DNA of 60,477 bases, from positions 1 to 60,477 of the forward strand of contig NZ_QPMK01000001.1 of the NCBI RefSeq assembly GCF_003344785.1, given 5' to 3'. The notes below the pieces were generated by a model that was not told the DNA's origin, did not search any database, and saw nothing but the letters and a program-made list of their open reading frames with translations. This document shows, one piece after another, positions 49,593-58,376 of the stretch. Source of the stretch: Thalassococcus profundi. GTDB taxonomy: Bacteria > Pseudomonadota > Alphaproteobacteria > Rhodobacterales > Rhodobacteraceae. How positions within the stretch are numbered: position 1 is the stretch's first letter; the number at the start of each line of letters is the position of its first letter. Both the position numbers and the translations under genes were made by a program.

Positions 49593-50522
49593 TTGGCACG
49601 CGACCGCATCAACGGCGAAGACTACACCGGCCCGCTGAAGCGCCTGCTTTTGGCGGTTCTGATCCTGTGCCTGGTCGGTCTGTTCCTGTTCTGGCGCATC
49701 GACAGCCCGCGGGTCGAACGGTTCCGCGCGCAGGTGATCGACACGGTGGTGCCCAGCTTCGACTGGGCGATGGCGCCGGTCACGGCCTCGGTCAAGCTCC
49801 TGCGCGATTTCCGCAGCTACCAGAACATCTACGAACAGAACCAGGAGCTGCGGCGCGAACTGCGGCAGATGACCTCGTGGAAAGAGGCGGCCCTGCAGCT
49901 CGAGCAGGAAAACGCCCGGCTGCGCGATCTCAACAACGTGCGGCTCGATCCGCGGCTGACCTACATCACCGGCGTGGTTCTGGCGGATTCCGGCTCGGCC
50001 TTCCGGCAGACGGTACTGATCAACGTCGGATCCCGCGACGGCATCGTCGACGGCTGGGCGACGATGGACGGGATCGGGCTGGTGGGCCGCATCTCGGGGG
50101 TCGGCGACAACACCAGCCGGGTCATCCTGCTGACCGATTCCACCAGCCGCATCCCGGCGACGATCCAGCCCTCGGGCCAGCGGGCGCTCATCATAGGTGA
50201 CAACACCGCCGCGCCGCCCATCGATTTCCTCGAGAACCCCGACATGGTGCGCCCCGGCGACCGCATCGTGACCAGCGGCGACGGCGACGTCTTCCCCCCC
50301 GGCTTGCTGATCGGTCAGGTGGCGCAGGATCCCGGCGGACGGCTGCGGACGCGGCTGGCGGCGGATTACGAGCGGCTCGAATTCCTGCGCGTGCTGCGTG
50401 ACCACGGCGCCCGCAAGGTCAGCCAGCCCAGCGCCCTGATCCTGCCGGACGAACCGCCCGGCACCAACACGCCACCGCCCGAAGAAATCGCCCCCGACAC
50501 CGCGGAGGCCGCCGATGGTTGA
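49593..50522 (+). CDS. mreC: Rod shape-determining protein MreC
   Basis: MreC links MreB to the PBP2/RodA synthase in the periplasm. The 309-residue protein has one transmembrane helix (about 18-37), a coiled coil (about 75-115, with RELRQMTSWKEAALQLEQENARLRDL split over two helices) and a beta domain with GLVGRISGVGDNTSRVILLTD. The last 30 residues are proline-rich. The only suitable start is a TTG at 49593, with AAAGGGG six bases upstream, an unusual start for this operon. Its end overlaps mreD by eight bases. Confidence 0.93.
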   Translation: MARDRINGEDYTGPLKRLLLAVLILCLVGLFLFWRIDSPRVERFRAQVIDTVVPSFDWAMAPVTASVKLLRDFRSYQNIYEQNQELRRELRQMTSWKEAALQLEQENARLRDLNNVRLDPRLTYITGVVLADSGSAFRQTVLINVGSRDGIVDGWATMDGIGLVGRISGVGDNTSRVILLTDSTSRIPATIQPSGQRALIIGDNTAAPPIDFLENPDMVRPGDRIVTSGDGDVFPPGLLIGQVAQDPGGRLRTRLAADYERLEFLRVLRDHGARKVSQPSALILPDEPPGTNTPPPEEIAPDTAEAADG

Positions 50523-51054
50523 CCAAGGCGCCGCCCGGACCTGGACCATGCGCGCGGCCTTCGTGCTGATCTGCCTGGTGATCGTGTTCTTCCACCTGCT
50601 GCCGCTCGAGACGACGCCGCGCCGCTGGGCCGCGCCGGACCTGATCGTGGCGCTCTGCTTTGCCTGGGCGCTGCGCCGGCCCGACTACGTGCCGACCTTT
50701 GCGGTGGCCGGGGTGATGCTGCTGGCCGACCTGGTGTTCCAGCGTCCGCCGGGTCTCTGGGCGGCGCTGGTGGTGCTGGCGGTGGAATGGCTGAAATCCC
50801 GCGAACGGCGGCACCGCGATAACACATTTGTGCTGGAGTGGATCACCGTCGCGGGGTGCCTGCTGGCCATCACATTGGTATACCGCCTTATCCTTCTCTT
50901 GCTCATCGTGGCACCCGGCACCATGTTCCTCACGCTGATCCAGTATGTCATGACACTCGCCTTCTATCCGGTGGTGGTGGTTCTTTCGCACCTGATCTTC
51001 GGCGTGCGCCGCTCCACCCCCGGAGAGGTCGACCGGCTGGGGCATTCGTTATGA
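50515..51054 (+). CDS. mreD: Rod shape-determining protein MreD
   Basis: MreD is a small inner-membrane partner of MreC. The 179-residue product has about five hydrophobic helices and a short charged C-terminus. It overlaps mreC upstream by eight bases and mrdA downstream by four (ATGA), so translation is coupled through the operon. Sequence conservation of this subunit is low, and identification rests on membrane pattern and position. Confidence 0.9.
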   Translation: MVDQGAARTWTMRAAFVLICLVIVFFHLLPLETTPRRWAAPDLIVALCFAWALRRPDYVPTFAVAGVMLLADLVFQRPPGLWAALVVLAVEWLKSRERRHRDNTFVLEWITVAGCLLAITLVYRLILLLLIVAPGTMFLTLIQYVMTLAFYPVVVVLSHLIFGVRRSTPGEVDRLGHSL

Positions 51055-52970
51055 GACGCACCCCGAGAGACAGCGCAGAAAGCGTGCGCAAGATCTCCCG
51101 CCGCGGCCTGATCCTGGGTGGTGCGCAGCTGGGCTTTGCCGGAATCCTCGGCCTGCGCATGCGCTTCATGCAGGTCGATCAGGCCGACGAATTCCGCCTG
51201 CTGGCGGAAGAGAACCGGATCAACATCCGCTTGATCCCGCCGTCGCGCGGGCAGATCTTCGACCGCAACGGCGTGGTGATCGCCGAGAACGCGCCCAGCT
51301 ACCGCATCACCATGGTGCGCGAGGATGCCGGCAACGTCGAGGACGTGATCGCGCGCCTGTCGACCCTGGTCGAGCTTGACGAGGACGAGCTGAACCGCGC
51401 GCTGACCGAGATGGACCGTTCGGCGCCGTTCCTGCCAATCACCGTCGCCGACCGGGTCAGCTGGGAAGACATCAGCCGCGTCGCCGTCAACGCCCCGGCC
51501 CTGCCCGGCGTGACCCCCGAGGTCGGCCTGTCGCGCTTCTATCCGCATCACGAGACCTTCGCCCATGTGGTCGGCTACGTCGGCCCGGTCAGCGAGCGCG
51601 ACCTCGCGCGGTACGAGGACCCCGAACCGGTGCTGCGCATCCCCCGCTTCCAGATCGGCAAGGTCGGGGTCGAGGCCAAGTACGAGGAACAGCTGCGTGG
51701 CGATGCCGGGGCCAAGCGGGTCGAGGTCAACGCCGTGGGCCGGGTGATGCGCGAGCTCGACCGCCGCGAGGGCGACGCCGGCACCGACATCCAGTTGACG
51801 CTGGACAGCGGGCTGCAGGAATACTGCAAGGCGCGGCTCGGCCAGGAATCCGCCTCTTGCGTGGTCATGGACCTCGAACACGGCGACATCCTCGCCATCG
51901 CATCGTCGCCCTCCTACGACCCCAACAAGTTCGTGCGCGGCATCTCGGTCGCGGATTATTCCGTGCTGCGCGACAACAACCACCGGCCGCTGGCCTCCAA
52001 GACCGTGCAGGACGCCTATCCGCCGGGCTCGACCTTCAAGATGATCTGCGCGCTGGCGGCGCTGGAATCAGGGATCATGTCCGCCGATGACACCGCCTAT
52101 TGCCCCGGCCATCTCGAGGTCGGATCGCGGCGCTTCCACTGCTGGAAACGCGCCGGACATGGCTGGGTCAACCTCGAGGAAAGCATCCGCGAAAGCTGCG
52201 ACGTCTATTATTACGAACTGGCGCTCAAGGTCGGGATCGAACGCATCGCCGAGATGGCCCGCCGCCTGGGCCTGGGCGAAGCGCCCGACGTGCCGATGTC
52301 GGCGGTGACGGCGGGGCTGGTCCCCGACAAGGAATGGAAGCTGCGCGAACGCGGCGCGTCCTGGCTGATCGGGGATTCGGTCAACGCCTCCATCGGGCAG
52401 GGTTTCGTGCTCTCCTCGCCGTTGCAGCAGGCGATCATGACCGCGCGCATCGCCACTGGGCGCAACATCGGCCCGCGGCTGGTCAAGCGCATTGACGGCG
52501 TGGACACGCCGTCGCGCGGCGGCGAGAGCATGGGCATGAACGAAAACCACCTGCGCCAGGTGCGCAAGGCGATGCATGCGGTGTCCAACAACCGGCGCGG
52601 CACCGGCTACCGGTCGCGCATCGTCTCCGAAGGCTACGAGATGGCCGGCAAGTCCGGGACCAGCCAGGTGCGCAACCAGGTCGTGCGCAACGAGGACGTG
52701 CCGTGGGAACAGCGCGACCACGCGCTTTTCGTCAACTTCGCACCCTACAACAATCCCCGCATCGCCGTGTCTGTCGTGGTCGAACACGGCGGCGGCGGTT
52801 CTGCCGCCGCGGCGCCGATCAACCGCGACGTGACCCTGCAGGCGCTCTACGGCGGGACCCCGCCGCTCGAAGCCTATCCCTCCGCCGACCGCAGCCGCAT
52901 CAAGGCGCAGCAGGAACGCTTTGCCCGCGAACGCGAAGAGCGGCTCAGCAACGCGTCGAGCCGCGCATGA
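51051..52970 (+). CDS. mrdA: Penicillin-binding protein 2 (elongation transpeptidase)
   Basis: PBP2 cross-links peptidoglycan during cell elongation with RodA. The 639-residue protein has a single N-terminal membrane anchor (about 19-35), a pedestal domain with RGQIFDRNGVVIAENAPSY, and a transpeptidase domain with catalytic Ser327 in STFK, a second motif SCD in ESCDVYYYEL and the KSGT box at 534-537. The start is the ATG in the overlap with mreD; the longer frame is spurious. The end overlaps rodA by four bases. Confidence 0.96.
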   Translation: MRRTPRDSAESVRKISRRGLILGGAQLGFAGILGLRMRFMQVDQADEFRLLAEENRINIRLIPPSRGQIFDRNGVVIAENAPSYRITMVREDAGNVEDVIARLSTLVELDEDELNRALTEMDRSAPFLPITVADRVSWEDISRVAVNAPALPGVTPEVGLSRFYPHHETFAHVVGYVGPVSERDLARYEDPEPVLRIPRFQIGKVGVEAKYEEQLRGDAGAKRVEVNAVGRVMRELDRREGDAGTDIQLTLDSGLQEYCKARLGQESASCVVMDLEHGDILAIASSPSYDPNKFVRGISVADYSVLRDNNHRPLASKTVQDAYPPGSTFKMICALAALESGIMSADDTAYCPGHLEVGSRRFHCWKRAGHGWVNLEESIRESCDVYYYELALKVGIERIAEMARRLGLGEAPDVPMSAVTAGLVPDKEWKLRERGASWLIGDSVNASIGQGFVLSSPLQQAIMTARIATGRNIGPRLVKRIDGVDTPSRGGESMGMNENHLRQVRKAMHAVSNNRRGTGYRSRIVSEGYEMAGKSGTSQVRNQVVRNEDVPWEQRDHALFVNFAPYNNPRIAVSVVVEHGGGGSAAAAPINRDVTLQALYGGTPPLEAYPSADRSRIKAQQERFAREREERLSNASSRA

Positions 52971-54106
52971 GTTATCTCGAATATACCGTCAAGACGGTGC
53001 CCGCGGGTTTCCGCAAGGTGCTGTATCTCAACTGGCCGCTGGTCATCCTGCTGACGGCGGTGGCGGGCGTCGGGTTCCTGATGCTCTACTCGGTGGCCGG
53101 CGGGTCCTTCAGCCCCTGGGCCGAACCGCAGATGAAGCGCTATGTCCTCGGGCTCATCGCGATGTTCGTGGTCGCCATGGTCCCGATCTGGTTCTGGCGC
53201 AACATGGCGGTGGTGGCATACATCGTCTCGGTGCTGCTGCTGGTGGTGGTCGAGTTTTTCGGAGCCGTCGGCATGGGCGCGCAGCGCTGGATCGACCTCG
53301 GCTTCATGCGGCTGCAGCCGTCAGAGCTGATGAAGGTCACCATGGTGATGCTGCTCGCGGCCTATTACGACTGGCTGCCGATCAAGAAGACCTCGCGCCC
53401 GCTCTGGGTCCTGTTGCCGGTGGTGCTGATCCTGCTGCCGACAGGGCTGGTGCTCACCCAGCCCGACCTCGGCACCGCGCTGCTGCTGATCATCGGCGGC
53501 GGGCTGATGATGTTCATCGCCGGCGTTCACTGGGCCTATTTCGGCATGGTGATCGCCGCCGGATCTGGCTTTGTCGCGATGGTGTTCCGCAGCCGCGGCA
53601 CCGACTGGCAGATGCTGAAGGACTACCAGTTCCGCCGGATCGACACCTTCCTCGACCCAAGCTCGGACCCTCTGGGCGCGGGGTATCACATCACCCAGGC
53701 CAAGATCGCCATGGGCTCCGGCGGATGGACAGGGCGCGGCTTCATGCAGGGCACGCAAAGCCGGCTGAACTTCCTGCCTGAAAAGCACACCGATTTCATC
53801 TTCAACACCCTGGCCGAGGAATTCGGCTTCGTCGGCGCCGTCTCGCTGCTGATCCTCTACGTGCTGATCCTCGTTTTCTGCATCTTCTCCGCCCTGCAGA
53901 ACCGCGACCGGTTCTCGTCGCTGCTGACACTCGGGATCGGGCTCACGTTCTTCCTCTTCTTTGCCGTGAACATGTCGATGGTCATGGGCCTGGCGCCGGT
54001 CGTCGGCGTGCCGCTGCCGCTGGTCAGCTACGGCGGCTCGGCCATGCTGGTGCTCATGGTCGCCTTCGGCCTCGTGCAAAGCGCCCATATCCACAGACCG
54101 AGGTGA
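52967..54106 (+). CDS. rodA: Peptidoglycan glycosyltransferase RodA
   Basis: RodA polymerises lipid II into glycan strands as the SEDS partner of PBP2. The 379 residues contain about ten hydrophobic helices and the SEDS motifs AQRWIDLGFMRLQPSELMK, TQPDLGTALLL, KHTDFIFNTLAEEFGFVG and PVVGVPLPLVSYGGS. The start overlaps mrdA in ATGA. It ends the rod-shape operon, though the next gene starts two bases later. Confidence 0.96.
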   Translation: MSYLEYTVKTVPAGFRKVLYLNWPLVILLTAVAGVGFLMLYSVAGGSFSPWAEPQMKRYVLGLIAMFVVAMVPIWFWRNMAVVAYIVSVLLLVVVEFFGAVGMGAQRWIDLGFMRLQPSELMKVTMVMLLAAYYDWLPIKKTSRPLWVLLPVVLILLPTGLVLTQPDLGTALLLIIGGGLMMFIAGVHWAYFGMVIAAGSGFVAMVFRSRGTDWQMLKDYQFRRIDTFLDPSSDPLGAGYHITQAKIAMGSGGWTGRGFMQGTQSRLNFLPEKHTDFIFNTLAEEFGFVGAVSLLILYVLILVFCIFSALQNRDRFSSLLTLGIGLTFFLFFAVNMSMVMGLAPVVGVPLPLVSYGGSAMLVLMVAFGLVQSAHIHRPR

Positions 54107-54108
54107 CC

Positions 54109-55044
54109 ATGCCCGTAACCGTCCTCTTTGCCGCCCGGCCCGACCGCTGGGCGCATTACGAAGCCCCGCTGCGCAGTGCGCTGGACGCCACCGGACTCGA
54201 TTACGACCTGCGCACCGAGGCCGCGCCCGAAACCGTCGACTACATCGTCTACGCGCCCAACAGCGCGGTGCGGGACTTCACCCCCTACACGCGGCTCAAG
54301 GCCGTGCTGAACCTCTGGGCCGGGGTCGAAGGCGTGGTCGGCAACGACACCTTGACCGTGCCGCTGACGCGGATGGTCGACGACGAGGGGCTGGGCCAGG
54401 GCATGGTCGAATACGTGACCGGCCACGTGCTGCGCCATCACCTCGGCATGGACGCGCATATCGTCAACCCCGAGAACCGCTGGGACGCCAGCCCGCCGCC
54501 GCTGTCGCGTGACCGCCCGGTGGCGATCCTCGGCTTCGGTGCGCTGGGGCAGGCCTGCGCGCGGCAACTCGTCTCCCTGGGCTTTCCGGTCCGCAGCTGG
54601 AGCCGGTCGGGCCACGAACAGGACGGTGTCGAGAGCTTTTCGGGTGCCGACGGAATCGACGCTGCCCTGAGCGGCGCGCAGATCGTCGTGCTGCTGCTGC
54701 CCGACACACCCGCCACCCGCGGCGTGTTGAACGCCCGCACCCTGGCCCTGACGGCGCGGGGGGCGGCGATCGTCAACCCCGGCCGCGGTCCCCTGATCGA
54801 CGACGCCGCCCTGATCGCGGCGCTCGACAGCGGCCAGATCGGCCATGCCACGCTCGATGTCTTCCGCACCGAACCCCTGCCGCAGGACGATCCCTACTGG
54901 ACCCACCCCAAGGTCACGGTGACCCCGCACATCGCTTCAGAAACCCGCCCCGACAGCGCCAGCCGCGTCATCGCGGAAAACGTGCGCCGCGGCGAAGCCG
55001 GAGAGCCGCTCCTGCACCTCGTGGACCGCGGCGCCGGCTACTGA
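54109..55044 (+). CDS. D-isomer specific 2-hydroxyacid dehydrogenase, glyoxylate/hydroxypyruvate reductase A type
   Basis: The 311-residue enzyme has the NAD(P)-binding motif GFGALGQACA in VAILGFGALGQ, the GRGPLIDDAAL segment, the DVFRTEPLP stretch with the catalytic Glu region and the C-terminal PHIASET with the catalytic His. It matches the GhrA class that reduces glyoxylate and hydroxypyruvate. The start at 54109 has GAGG at good spacing; a GTG at 54103 overlapping the rodA stop is an alternative. Its tie to the cell-shape operon appears to be only by transcription. Confidence 0.88.
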   Translation: MPVTVLFAARPDRWAHYEAPLRSALDATGLDYDLRTEAAPETVDYIVYAPNSAVRDFTPYTRLKAVLNLWAGVEGVVGNDTLTVPLTRMVDDEGLGQGMVEYVTGHVLRHHLGMDAHIVNPENRWDASPPPLSRDRPVAILGFGALGQACARQLVSLGFPVRSWSRSGHEQDGVESFSGADGIDAALSGAQIVVLLLPDTPATRGVLNARTLALTARGAAIVNPGRGPLIDDAALIAALDSGQIGHATLDVFRTEPLPQDDPYWTHPKVTVTPHIASETRPDSASRVIAENVRRGEAGEPLLHLVDRGAGY

Positions 55045-55138
55045 CCCCGCTCCGGACGCAAACCCGCGATTTGCGCGACGGCAAGGCCGGAGGCTGGCGC
55101 CCACCGCCCCGGCGCGGAACGCCCGACACGGGGCGCCC

Positions 55139-55268
55139 CTTCATCTTGCCGATAAACCTCCAGAGAGCACGAGAGACAGCGTCTCTCGTATCGCCCGTCG
55201 GGCGATGCTGCTGCGCCGATGCGCAAGCGCATCGGACGGCGTCTCTCGTATCGCCCGGAACGGGCGAT
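55139..55268 (+). repeat. Dispersed double-hairpin repeat, copy 6 (type A, compound)
   Basis: The full unit has leader CTTCATCTTGCCGATAAACC, hairpin 1 ACGAGAGAC/GTCTCTCGT (55169-55189) and hairpin 2 ATCGCCC/GGGCGAT (55190-55206). A CCGATGCGC/GCGCATCGG palindrome (55216-55235) and a 60-base-shifted second copy of the 3' half (from 55239) with ATCGCCCG/CGGGCGAT (55250-55268) follow. The last hairpin ends at the base before the final stop codon complement of the thioesterase gene. Confidence 0.88.
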
Positions 55269-55678
55269 CATCCGCCCTTGCGATAACGGAACACGCCCGT
55301 CCCCTTGGCGATCACCTCGCCGGTCTCGTCCACCACCGTCGCTTCGGCAAAGAAGGTGCTGCGCCCGCCGCCGGTCTGCCAGCCCTCGCCGATCAGCAGC
55401 GCGCCCCTGGGCCGCGACAGGTACTGCACGTTGAGCGACAGGGTCAGCGCCATCTGCCGCACCTCCGGGTCGCCGGTCCAGCAGCCGGCGTAGCCCATCA
55501 CCGTGTCCAGCAGCGACGCATGCACGCCGCCATGCGGATTGCCGTGGCGGTTCTGCGTGAAGGTCTCCAGCGGCAGTTCGAACCGCGCCCAGCCCTGCCG
55601 CCAGCCGGTCATGCGCATGCCCAGATGTGCCGCGAAAGGATAGACGGCCTCGTCGAACCGGGGATCGAGATCGCTCAT
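55268..55678 (-). CDS. PaaI-type hotdog thioesterase
   Basis: The 136-residue protein has the hotdog motif HGNPHGGVHASLLDTVMG, where HGG and the Asp/Glu-bearing helix form the active site of PaaI-like thioesterases, and ending strands RPRGALLIGEG and AKGTGVFRYR. It probably hydrolyses acyl-CoA products or blocked intermediates of the operon. It overlaps the phosphotransferase gene by four bases. The substrate cannot be given. The stop lies against a dispersed repeat. Confidence 0.87.
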   Translation of the reverse strand: MSDLDPRFDEAVYPFAAHLGMRMTGWRQGWARFELPLETFTQNRHGNPHGGVHASLLDTVMGYAGCWTGDPEVRQMALTLSLNVQYLSRPRGALLIGEGWQTGGGRSTFFAEATVVDETGEVIAKGTGVFRYRKGG

Positions 55679-56691
55679 GCCTGCGCCGCCTCCAGACCCA
55701 AAGCGGCAAAGCGCGGCACGAAGGCCCCGAGGCGCGCCGCCTTTTCCGGGTTGGACGCATTGCCGTCCAGCCCACGTCTCTTGACCCCCTGCAGGATCGC
55801 CGCCATGCGGAAGAAGGCAAAGGCCACGTAGAAGCCGAAGCCGTCGATCCGGTCCAGCCCGCGCCGGGCGCAGTAGTCGGCGACAAAGGCCTCGTCCGAG
55901 GGCAGGCCCAGCGCCACGCGGTCGAGCCCCGCGAGCCCCCGCCCCTCGGGCCCCGGTGGCAGCTGCCATTGCATGATGACACCCGCGAGGTCGGCATAGG
56001 GATGGCCGATGGTCGACAGTTCCCAGTCCAGAACCGCACGGCACGCCGGTCCGTCCTCGGCAAAGAGCATGTTGTCGATGCGATAGTCGCCGTGTACCAG
56101 CGTGCGCCGGCCGTCCTCCGGCGGCAGGTGCCTGCCCAGCCAGTCGATGAGCCGGTCCATGTCGGGCACGGCGCTGGTTTCCGAGGCGCGGTATTGCTTG
56201 GTCCATCGGCCCAGCTGGCGTTCGTAGTAGTTGCCAGGCGGGCCGTAGTTCGACAGGCCCACGGCTTCGATATCGACATCATGGATCGCCACCAGAACCC
56301 GGTTCATCTCGGCCATGATGGCGGCGCGCTCTTCTGGCGTGGCCTCGGGCATGGAGGGATCGTCGATGTTGCGCCCCGGCACATGGTCCATGACGTAGAA
56401 GGCCGACCCGATCACCGTGTCGTCCTCGCAAAGCGCCAGCATCTCCGGCACCGGCACCGCTGTATCCCTCAAGGCCCGCTGCACGCGGAATTCGCGGTCG
56501 ACCGCATGGGCGGATTTCAGCAGCACGCCGGGCGGCTTGCGCCGCAGCACGTAAGCGCCCGAGGAACTGTCCAGCCGGTAGGTCGGGTTGGACTGGCCGA
56601 CGTCGAATTTCCGCGCCGTCAGCGGCCCGCCAAAGCCCGGCACGTGCTCCGCCATCCAGTCGGCCACCGCGTCAAGCTGCGCCTCGTCCAT
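55675..56691 (-). CDS. Phosphotransferase family protein (aminoglycoside-phosphotransferase-like, ACAD10/LvaA type)
   Basis: The 338-residue kinase has the Brenner motif HGDYRIDN at 200-207 and the metal-binding DWE at 222-224, and resembles the kinase domain of ACAD10/11. Together with the acyl-CoA dehydrogenase encoded just upstream (3-base gap), this recalls the LvaA/LvaC pair of levulinate catabolism, in which a 4-hydroxyacyl-CoA is phosphorylated and converted to a 3-hydroxyacyl-CoA. The substrate here is inferred only from context. An antibiotic resistance role is unlikely. Confidence 0.85.
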   Translation of the reverse strand: MDEAQLDAVADWMAEHVPGFGGPLTARKFDVGQSNPTYRLDSSSGAYVLRRKPPGVLLKSAHAVDREFRVQRALRDTAVPVPEMLALCEDDTVIGSAFYVMDHVPGRNIDDPSMPEATPEERAAIMAEMNRVLVAIHDVDIEAVGLSNYGPPGNYYERQLGRWTKQYRASETSAVPDMDRLIDWLGRHLPPEDGRRTLVHGDYRIDNMLFAEDGPACRAVLDWELSTIGHPYADLAGVIMQWQLPPGPEGRGLAGLDRVALGLPSDEAFVADYCARRGLDRIDGFGFYVAFAFFRMAAILQGVKRRGLDGNASNPEKAARLGAFVPRFAALGLEAAQA

Positions 56692-56694
56692 GGC

Positions 56695-57930
56695 TCAGCC
56701 CTTGTTGCCGGTGTATTTGCGCAGCTCGGCGCGGGCGACCTGCCGGCGGTGCACCGCATCCGGGCCGTCGGCAAAGCGCAGGGTGCGGACATGGGTCCAC
56801 ATATGCGCCAGGTCGAAATCCTGGCTGATGCCGCCCGCGCCGTGCAGCTGCATCGCCTCGTCGATCACCTTGCCGGCCATCAGGGGGGCCACGACCTTGA
56901 TCTTGGAGATCCACGGCTGCGCCGCGCGCACACCTTGGGTGTCCATCATCCAGGCGGCCTTGAGGCACAGCAGCCGCGCCATCTCGATCTCCATCCGGGC
57001 GTTGGCGATGATGTCGTAATTGGCGCCGAGCTCGACCAGCTTCTTGCCGAAGGCTTCGCGCGAAAGGCCACGTTCGCACATCATCTGCAGGGCCTTCTCG
57101 GCCTGCCCGATGGCGCGCATGCAATGGTGGATGCGCCCCGGCCCCAGCCGGCCCTGCGCCACTTCGAAACCGCGGCCTTCGCCCAGCACGACGTTTTCCG
57201 CCAGCACCCGCACATCGGTGAAGCGCAGGTGCAGGTGGCCGTGCGGCGCGTCGTCCTGGCCGAAGACCTGCATCGGGCGGAGCTTTTCCACGCCGGGCGT
57301 GTCCGGGTCCATGACGAACATCGTGTGCCGCGCGTGTTTGGCAGCATCGGGGTCGGTCATCGCCATGACGATATACAGACCGCAGCGCGGGTCGCCCGCG
57401 CCGGAAATCCACCACTTCTCGCCGTTGAGAACGTAAGCATCCCCGTCCCGCACCGCGCGGAATTTCAGCTGCGCCGCATCGGAGGAGGCGATATCGGGCT
57501 CGGTCATCACGTAGGCCGAGCGGATCTCGCCCTCGAGCAGCCGGCCCAGCCAGCGGTCCTTGTGGGCCTGCGTTCCGTAGCGTTCCAGCACCTCCATGTT
57601 GCCGGTGTCGGGCGCGTTGCAGTTGAAGACCTCGGCGGCGATGCCGACCTTTCCCATTTCCTCGGCAAGATAGGCGTATTCCACCGTGCTGAGGCCATAG
57701 CCGCGCTCCGACTCCGTCAGCCAGAAATTCCACAATCCCCGCTCTTTCGCCTTGGCCTTCAGCCCATCGAGGATCTCCAGCTGCCGGTCGGTGTGGCGGA
57801 ACCGGTCGCCCGAGGGATGCTTGCCCACCTCGGCGTGAAATTCCGCGTCCAGCGGCGCGATCTCGTCCTCGACCATGCGCCGCACCTTGTCGATCAGCGG
57901 GCGGACTTTGTCCGTGATGCCCAGATCCAT
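56695..57930 (-). CDS. Acyl-CoA dehydrogenase family protein (ACAD10/11 / LvaC-like)
   Basis: The 411-residue protein has the acyl-CoA dehydrogenase order of domains: helical N-terminus, the beta domain with TEPDIASSDA and GEKWWISGAGDPRC, and the C-terminal helical domain with GRIHHCMRAIGQAEKAL and LHGAGGISQDFDLAHMW. Its form is closest to ACADs that act beside an aminoglycoside-phosphotransferase-like kinase. In that setting the ACAD may act on a phosphorylated 4-hydroxyacyl-CoA rather than oxidise a simple acyl-CoA. It lies 3 bases from the MaoC-like gene upstream and 3 bases from the kinase gene downstream. Confidence 0.9.
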   Translation of the reverse strand: MDLGITDKVRPLIDKVRRMVEDEIAPLDAEFHAEVGKHPSGDRFRHTDRQLEILDGLKAKAKERGLWNFWLTESERGYGLSTVEYAYLAEEMGKVGIAAEVFNCNAPDTGNMEVLERYGTQAHKDRWLGRLLEGEIRSAYVMTEPDIASSDAAQLKFRAVRDGDAYVLNGEKWWISGAGDPRCGLYIVMAMTDPDAAKHARHTMFVMDPDTPGVEKLRPMQVFGQDDAPHGHLHLRFTDVRVLAENVVLGEGRGFEVAQGRLGPGRIHHCMRAIGQAEKALQMMCERGLSREAFGKKLVELGANYDIIANARMEIEMARLLCLKAAWMMDTQGVRAAQPWISKIKVVAPLMAGKVIDEAMQLHGAGGISQDFDLAHMWTHVRTLRFADGPDAVHRRQVARAELRKYTGNKG

Positions 57931-57932
57931 GC

Positions 57933-58376
57933 CTAGTCCTCCAATGCGATGCGGGTGATCCAGGCGGCGACCAGCGCCGGCCTGTCCGATCCCTCGCGTT
58001 CCATGCTCACGTCCCAGTGCACCGTCAACTGCCCAGGCGCCTCGTCCACGGCCGAGACGGTAAAATGCCCGCGCACCCGCGATCCCACCGGCACCGGCGA
58101 GACAAAGCGGATGCGGTCGAAGCCGTAGTTGATGCTGGCGGTCATGCCCGGCAGGTTTGGCGTCACCTGGTAGGACATGGCCGAGAGCATCGACAGCGTC
58201 AGGAACCCATGCGCCACGCAGCCGCCGAAGGGCGTCTCCGCCGCCGCGCGCTCTGCGTCGAGGTGGATGAACTGCCAGTCCTCGGTGGCGTCGGCGAAGG
58301 CGCGCACGCGGGCCGCGTCCAGCGTCATCCAGTCCGAGGTCTGCGGCGGCAAAAGCCGCAGGTCGTCAGCCAGCAT
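57933..58376 (-). CDS. MaoC family dehydratase
   Basis: The 147-residue hotdog protein has the MaoC/R-hydratase signature FADATEDWQFIHLD and FGGCVAHGFLTLSML. Such enzymes hydrate enoyl-CoA to (R)-3-hydroxyacyl-CoA or act in reverse. Placed between the ligase and ACAD genes it would work on the CoA intermediates of the pathway. It overlaps the ligase gene by 11 bases and is 2 bases from the ACAD gene. Confidence 0.88.
   Translation of the reverse strand: MLADDLRLLPPQTSDWMTLDAARVRAFADATEDWQFIHLDAERAAAETPFGGCVAHGFLTLSMLSAMSYQVTPNLPGMTASINYGFDRIRFVSPVPVGSRVRGHFTVSAVDEAPGQLTVHWDVSMEREGSDRPALVAAWITRIALED

Noticed and set aside
55675-56691. Aminoglycoside resistance gene
   Set aside because: The kinase motifs are shared with resistance enzymes, but the operon of acyl-CoA genes and similarity to the ACAD10-type kinase argue for metabolism.
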